This document shows, piece by piece, positions 59,592 to 64,000 of a stretch of DNA of 64,000 nucleotides (its first letter is position 1; every line of letters begins with the position of its first letter). The stretch is taken from positions 2,542,001 to 2,606,000 of the forward strand of contig NZ_LT629762.1 in the NCBI RefSeq assembly GCF_900105155.1, given 5' to 3'. This DNA is from Pseudomonas prosekii (GTDB taxonomy: Bacteria; Pseudomonadota; Gammaproteobacteria; Pseudomonadales; Pseudomonadaceae). The notes under the pieces are model-generated. The model was given only the letters and a program-made list of their open reading frames with translations, was not told where the DNA came from and did not search any database. The position numbers were made by a program, and so were the translations under genes.

Positions 59592-61313
59592 TCACTCGAT
59601 GCGGTTGGCGTTGGCATTGGCATTGGCGGATGCAGCCGACGCCGTGGACGTGCGCAGGCTCCGCGCCAACTCGACCAATTGCACAAACTCGGCGCGCAGG
59701 CCAAAGCGATCATCGCCACGAGCGCCACGGGCCAGGGCCTCGGTGTCTTTAAGGCTGAAATCGCCGGTGTAGCGGCCGTCCTTCAGTTGCTGGGAAAACG
59801 CCGCCACGGCCGCCGCGAATCGCAGGTCATCACTGGCGGGCGCTGAGCTAGAGGTAATCGGCCGCTCGATCAAGCGACTTTTCCCACCTTCTGGCAATTG
59901 ATATCGCACGCGCAACATGGCCATTTCCTCGGGTTTCCCGGCAACAGCGGCTACAGAATTGCCATAACGCAGCGGCTCCAACCACCCTTTCTCGCCCGCA
60001 GGAACAATTTCATACAACGCCGTCACCGTATGCCCTGCACCAATTTCACCGGCATCGACCTTGTCGTTACTAAAATCCTCACGCTTCAACGCGCGGTTTT
60101 CATAGCCCAACAGGCGATATTCGCTGACCTGCGCCGGGTTGAACTCGACTTGCAGCTTGACGTTTTTTGCCACCACGTCGAGGGTCGAACCAAGCTGGTC
60201 CACCAGCACTTTGCGCGCTTCACGCAGGTTGTCGATGTAGGCGTAATTGCCGTCGCCGGCATCGGCCAGTTGTTCCATCAGGTGTTCATTGTAGTTATCC
60301 ACACCAAAACCCAGGGTGGTCAGGGAAACACCAGTTTTGCGTTTATCCACAGCCATTTGCTTGAGGCTGTCGAAGTCGCTGATGCCGACGTTGAAGTCGC
60401 CGTCAGTGGCCAGCAGGATGCGGTTGATGCCTTTGGGGATAAAGGCCTGTTGCGCCATCTGATACGCGAGCTCGATGCCTGACGCGCCAGCGGTTGAGCC
60501 ACCGGCGGTTAATTGGTCGATGGCTGTACGAATTTTCGCTTTGTCGCGTCCGGAAGTCGGTTCGAGGACAACGCGCGATTCGCCGGCATATACCACTAGC
60601 GACACCCGATCTTGTTCGCGCAGTTGATCGACGAGCAATTTCAGCGTGCTTTTGACCATCGGCAAACCTTCGCGGCGGTCCATCGAACCGGACACATCGA
60701 CCAGAAACACCAGGTTGGCCGGCGCCAGTTCGGCGACCGCGCGGTCCGAAGCCTTGATGCCGATGCGCAGCAAACGCGTGTGCGGGTTCCACGGCGACGG
60801 CGCCAGTTCGGTGGTCACCCCGAACGGCGAGCCATCGGTGGGCAGGGCGTAATCGTAGGGAAAGTAATTGACCATTTCCTCCAGGCGCACCGCGCCGTCG
60901 GGCGGCAGGCGTCCCTGATTGAGCAAGCGGCGCACGTTGGCGTAGGCGCCGGTATCGACGTCGGCGCTGAAGGTCGACACCGGGGTTTCGGCGACGCTGT
61001 GAATCGGGTTGTCGGCCAGCGCTTGATATTGCTCGCGTTGCTCATCGCGATAGCCCGGCGCAGCAGGCTCGGGCGCATACATCGCCATCGGCGCCGCGCG
61101 CACGCTGCGTTTGGCCACGCTGGCATCCGCCATCACCGCCTCATGCTGCACCGCCGGTTGAGTTTTCGACTCAGCCTGCGCCGGTGACGGTGACGGCGGC
61201 GCAACGACCGCCGAATCAGGTTTGGAAGAAACACCGCAACCGGCAACGGCCAGCAGCAAACCGATGGCGAAACCGTGGGTGGCCGGGCGCAGGAAGTGCA
61301 GAGGGAGGGACAT
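59592..61313 (-). CDS. VWA-domain lipoprotein (YfbK-like)
   Basis: A 573-aa lipoprotein: signal peptide with lipobox LAVAGC (Cys26), a Pro/Ala-rich linker, a YfbK-type N-terminal domain (NPIHSVAETPVSTFSADVDTGAYANVRRLLNQGRLPP), a von Willebrand A domain with the MIDAS motif DVSGSMDRREG near residue 205, and a C-terminal DUF3520-type domain. MIDAS domains bind partners through a metal ion. It leads an operon with an ECF sigma factor and an anti-sigma-like protein, so it may be the envelope sensor or target of that pathway. Confidence 0.9.
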   Translation of the reverse strand: MSLPLHFLRPATHGFAIGLLLAVAGCGVSSKPDSAVVAPPSPSPAQAESKTQPAVQHEAVMADASVAKRSVRAAPMAMYAPEPAAPGYRDEQREQYQALADNPIHSVAETPVSTFSADVDTGAYANVRRLLNQGRLPPDGAVRLEEMVNYFPYDYALPTDGSPFGVTTELAPSPWNPHTRLLRIGIKASDRAVAELAPANLVFLVDVSGSMDRREGLPMVKSTLKLLVDQLREQDRVSLVVYAGESRVVLEPTSGRDKAKIRTAIDQLTAGGSTAGASGIELAYQMAQQAFIPKGINRILLATDGDFNVGISDFDSLKQMAVDKRKTGVSLTTLGFGVDNYNEHLMEQLADAGDGNYAYIDNLREARKVLVDQLGSTLDVVAKNVKLQVEFNPAQVSEYRLLGYENRALKREDFSNDKVDAGEIGAGHTVTALYEIVPAGEKGWLEPLRYGNSVAAVAGKPEEMAMLRVRYQLPEGGKSRLIERPITSSSAPASDDLRFAAAVAAFSQQLKDGRYTGDFSLKDTEALARGARGDDRFGLRAEFVQLVELARSLRTSTASAASANANANANRIE

Positions 61314-61427
61314 GGTGGGCTGACCTCAGGAGGAAATTGATCCATTCATCCTCTGAGACGGAGCGCCCGACCGGTTCGGGTTAAAGCGCTGAAAAAGAAT
61401 TTCAGCGCCGGCCACAGGCGACGCGAG

Positions 61428-62786
61428 CTAAAACAGCGTGAACGGCACATTCGCCACCAGGCGAAACTCGTCATAGCTGCCGTCAATCTGCCCGCCACTC
61501 TCTCGATGGTTGTAAACGATGCTGCGCAGCACCGCGTTTTTCAGCGCGCCGGATTGCACCACGTAAGCCAGCATCAGACCGTTTTCGTTGTGTTTGGCGC
61601 CGTCCAGCCCGCGCACGTTGTAGCCGGTGTTGCGGCCGTCGCGGTCGCCGTTGTAATGGCTGCCGTCGATGCCCCAGCCCTTGGCGTGCCAGAGGCTGGC
61701 GGTCAGTCCCGGGATGCCATACGCGGCGAAGTCGAGGTCGTAGCGCAGTTGCCAGGATTTTTCGTTCGGGCCGTTGTAGTCGGAGTACAGCGAGTTGGCC
61801 ATGTAATTGCCGGTGGATTCCCAGACATAGTCGAAGTATTCGTCGCCGAACACCTGCTGCCACGCGGCGGTCAAGCCATGCGCGCCGTGGGACGCAGTGA
61901 CGGCGAGGCTGTAGGCGTCGTTGTCGATGAAACCCAGGTGCTGTTCGCCCTGATCGCGGGTGCGGTAATAGTTGAGGCTGGTCTTCAGCGCCAAGTGCGC
62001 GCGGTCGCCTGCCAGGTGAGTCGCGCCCAGATAATATTGCTGCCACATGTCTTCGAATCGCGAGCCGTACGCGCTCACTGTCAGGCCGTAGGGTGACTTC
62101 GCGGTGGCGCCCAAATAACTGATGCGCGAGCCGCTGTAGGCGCGGTTGCCGAACGTGGTGGTCAGCCGTTCGCTGCCGGTGCCGGTGCGCGGGATGACGC
62201 GCTCGAAGCTGCCTGCCTGCAGCGCCAGCCAGTCGAGTTCGTTGCTGTTCAGCGCGATGCCCTGAAACGTCGAGGGCAAGGCGCGGTTGTCTTTGTAGCG
62301 CAGGACCGGATTCTCGGTGAGCATCCGCCCGGCCTTCAATTCGGTGCTCGACACCCGCAACCGCAGATCGCCGACGCCCAAGCGGCTCCAGCTCGGCACG
62401 GCGTCGCCATCGCTGTCGACCAGCACGCGGTCCCCGCCGTTGGCCACCGCGCCGTGGCCGCGCTCGAGGGTCACGGCGCTGAACAGCGAGGCATCGACGC
62501 CAAATCCGACCAGGCCTTGGGTGTAACCGGAGCTGTAATTGAGCATGCCGGTTTGCACCCACGTGTCGCGTTCGCGTGTCGGTTGGGCGACGCCGTGTTT
62601 TTTGATCACCAGATGCGTGCTGCGCTGCGTGTGCTGATTGGAATAATAGTGACGCAGGTTCAGGCCCAGATGGCTGCCGTCGATAAAGCCCGGCGCCTGA
62701 TCCTGAGGTGCCACCGGTTCAGCGGCCCAGCCGGGCTGAACGACGGCCAGCAGCAGGGGCAACGTGCGAAAGAAATGTGCGTGCAT
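61428..62786 (-). CDS. OprD-family outer-membrane porin
   Basis: A 452-aa OprD-type porin with a signal peptide (MHAHFFRTLPLLLAVVQPGWA) from an ATG at 62786. The 18-strand barrel features such as GFIDGSHLGLNLRHYYSNQ, SELKAGRML-like TELKAGRMLTENPVLRYKDNRALPSTFQGIALNS and the closing DEFRLVANVPFTLF are typical. OprD channels take up amino acids, aromatic or organic acids. The neighbouring amidase, 102 bases upstream on the same strand, suggests an amide or its product as substrate (inference). Confidence 0.93.
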   Translation of the reverse strand: MHAHFFRTLPLLLAVVQPGWAAEPVAPQDQAPGFIDGSHLGLNLRHYYSNQHTQRSTHLVIKKHGVAQPTRERDTWVQTGMLNYSSGYTQGLVGFGVDASLFSAVTLERGHGAVANGGDRVLVDSDGDAVPSWSRLGVGDLRLRVSSTELKAGRMLTENPVLRYKDNRALPSTFQGIALNSNELDWLALQAGSFERVIPRTGTGSERLTTTFGNRAYSGSRISYLGATAKSPYGLTVSAYGSRFEDMWQQYYLGATHLAGDRAHLALKTSLNYYRTRDQGEQHLGFIDNDAYSLAVTASHGAHGLTAAWQQVFGDEYFDYVWESTGNYMANSLYSDYNGPNEKSWQLRYDLDFAAYGIPGLTASLWHAKGWGIDGSHYNGDRDGRNTGYNVRGLDGAKHNENGLMLAYVVQSGALKNAVLRSIVYNHRESGGQIDGSYDEFRLVANVPFTLF

Positions 62787-62888
62787 GAAAAAACGCCTGT
62801 AAAGAAATCCCGCGCCGCTCACGCACCTGGCGTTCGAGCGGTCGCGATTCAGAAGGGATCAGCTTGTGAGGAATCAGCCAAGCAGCGA

Positions 62889-64000
62889 TCAGCGGGACGG
62901 CGCGGTCGGCCAGTGCTTGATCGGCCCGCGCCAGTCTTCGTAAGCCTTGGCGCATTGCAGCAACCATTGATCGGCGAAGCGCGGCGCGATCATTTGCAGG
63001 CCGATCGGCATGCCTTGGTCGGTGAATCCGCAATTGATCGACAACGCTGGTTGCTCGCCCATGTTCCACGGCAAGGTGAACACGATGTGTTCGAACGGCT
63101 GACGCGGATCGTTGCTCGGCGACGGCCAGTGCGCGGGGAAGCTGCTGACCTGATTGGTCGGTGACAGCACCAGGTCCAGATCGCCGAACAACCGTGCGCA
63201 GCGGCGGCGGATTTCGAAGGTTTGGTTGAAGCCTTCGACCGCTTGCACCGCGCTCATCGTCGCTGCCGGCGCCGCCCAGTCTTCGATGTACGGCAAGACC
63301 CGTTCCCGTTGCGCCGCGCTCAGGGTTTGCAGTTGTGACAACTGCCGAGCGCGCCAGAAATCGTCGAGACCGTCGAGCAGTTGACGATCCATCAACGGCC
63401 CGATCAAACGCACCTCGGCGCCGTTTTCCGCGAACAACTGCGCGGCGTTGCGCACGGCGTCGCACACCTGCGCTTCGGGCTGAAGGCCGCAGCCGGGGTC
63501 GAGCATCAAGCCGATTTTCAAGCCTTTGAACGATGGCGTTGCCAGGCTCCAGTCCAGTGCCTGCGGCGGCAGGCTGGTGGCGTCGCGCGAATCGGCCTGC
63601 GCCAGATAACGCATCATCAACGCGCAATCTTCGACGGTGCGGGTCATCGGCCCGGCGCAGCGGCCGGTGTAATACGGGTCGATGGGGATTCGCCCAAGGC
63701 TCGGTTTGAATCCGACCAAACCGCACCAGCCTGCCGGCAGTCGGACCGAACCGCCGATGTCCGTGCCGACGTGCAGCGGACCGTAACCGGCGGCTGCGGC
63801 GGCGGCTGCACCGGCACTCGAACCGCCGGGGTTTTGCTCAAGATCCCAAGGATTGCGGGTAATCCCGTGAAAACTCGAAAGCCCTGACGACAGCATGCCG
63901 AAGTCCGGCACTGTGGTTTTGCCGAGGATAATCGCCCCGGCCTCACGCAAGCGCGCGGCGGGCGGCGCATCTGCGGTTGCCGCGACCAGCGCGGTGGCGG
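62889..64000 (-). CDS. Amidase-signature enzyme (partial, continues beyond the window)
   Basis: At least 370 residues of an amidase-signature (AS) family hydrolase. The frame is open to the right window edge, so the N-terminus including the usual catalytic Lys is not in view. The AS motif is seen as GGSSAGAAAAAAAGYGPLHVGTDIGGSVRLPAGWCG, holding the cis-Ser and the nucleophilic Ser of the Ser-cisSer-Lys triad. No obvious secretion signal can be judged. It lies upstream of the OprD porin and may share its transcript; the substrate is unknown. Confidence 0.9.
   Translation of the reverse strand, partial: ATALVAATADAPPAARLREAGAIILGKTTVPDFGMLSSGLSSFHGITRNPWDLEQNPGGSSAGAAAAAAAGYGPLHVGTDIGGSVRLPAGWCGLVGFKPSLGRIPIDPYYTGRCAGPMTRTVEDCALMMRYLAQADSRDATSLPPQALDWSLATPSFKGLKIGLMLDPGCGLQPEAQVCDAVRNAAQLFAENGAEVRLIGPLMDRQLLDGLDDFWRARQLSQLQTLSAAQRERVLPYIEDWAAPAATMSAVQAVEGFNQTFEIRRRCARLFGDLDLVLSPTNQVSSFPAHWPSPSNDPRQPFEHIVFTLPWNMGEQPALSINCGFTDQGMPIGLQMIAPRFADQWLLQCAKAYEDWRGPIKHWPTAPSR

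Overview
The window looks like a chromosomal segment of a fluorescent-group Pseudomonas. The evidence is high-GC codon use, dense Pseudomonas REP-type repeats (gtgggagcgagcttgctcgcg and variants) and a conserved gene order cysA-cysW-cysT-sbp-oscA, GGDEF/EAL, desA, GGDEF, RR-HDOD, gabT-gabD that resembles the PA0265-PA0290 neighbourhood of P. aeruginosa (recalled, not searched).

Region 1 (1-16.3 kb) is a sulfur-scavenging locus: a sigma-54 activator (cut by the window edge), a small alpha/beta hydrolase, a private tonB-exbB-exbD operon, a TonB-dependent receptor with an arylsulfotransferase-like protein, two LysR regulators, a cytoplasmic CxPSR sulfatase, an AtsK-type dioxygenase and an ABC importer whose permease is a two-domain fusion. 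The set resembles the ats/sft sulfate-ester system of P. putida S-313. A shared motif (atatttt, then atgcat at fixed spacing) recurs upstream of four of its units, so I infer one regulon: sulfate esters enter through the receptor, cross the inner membrane by AtsRBC and are cleaved by AtsK and the sulfatase.

Region 2 (16.3-35.7 kb) is core chromosome: a desaturase with an AraC regulator, a receiver-only response regulator, secreted HbpS-like and HIU-hydrolase-like proteins, a Crp/Fnr regulator, the sulfate importer cysTWA-sbp with oscA, two cyclic-di-GMP proteins, desA, an HDOD regulator and gabDT.

Region 3 (36.04-57.03 kb) is a roughly 21-kb integrated element in tRNA-Arg(CCG). Its core is an integrase, an excisionase-like HTH protein, an AlpA regulator, a structured leader, small overlapping genes and a 960-aa DUF927-type primase/helicase. 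Iterons lie at both ends and a tandem ~120-140-bp repeat carries gtgaac iterons, an arrangement much like the ori/crr and CI-leader organisation of satellite phage P4, but no P4 capsid-control genes are seen. The cargo is antiviral: an ABC three-component system with a lipase-like effector, a Gabija pair (GajA/GajB) and a Shedu-type nuclease, plus a partial IS66 and an unexplained array of 33-bp palindromic repeats.

Region 4 (57.0-64.0 kb) returns to chromosome: two hypothetical genes, a VWA lipoprotein/ECF sigma/membrane anti-sigma-like operon, an OprD-family porin and an amidase that runs off the window.
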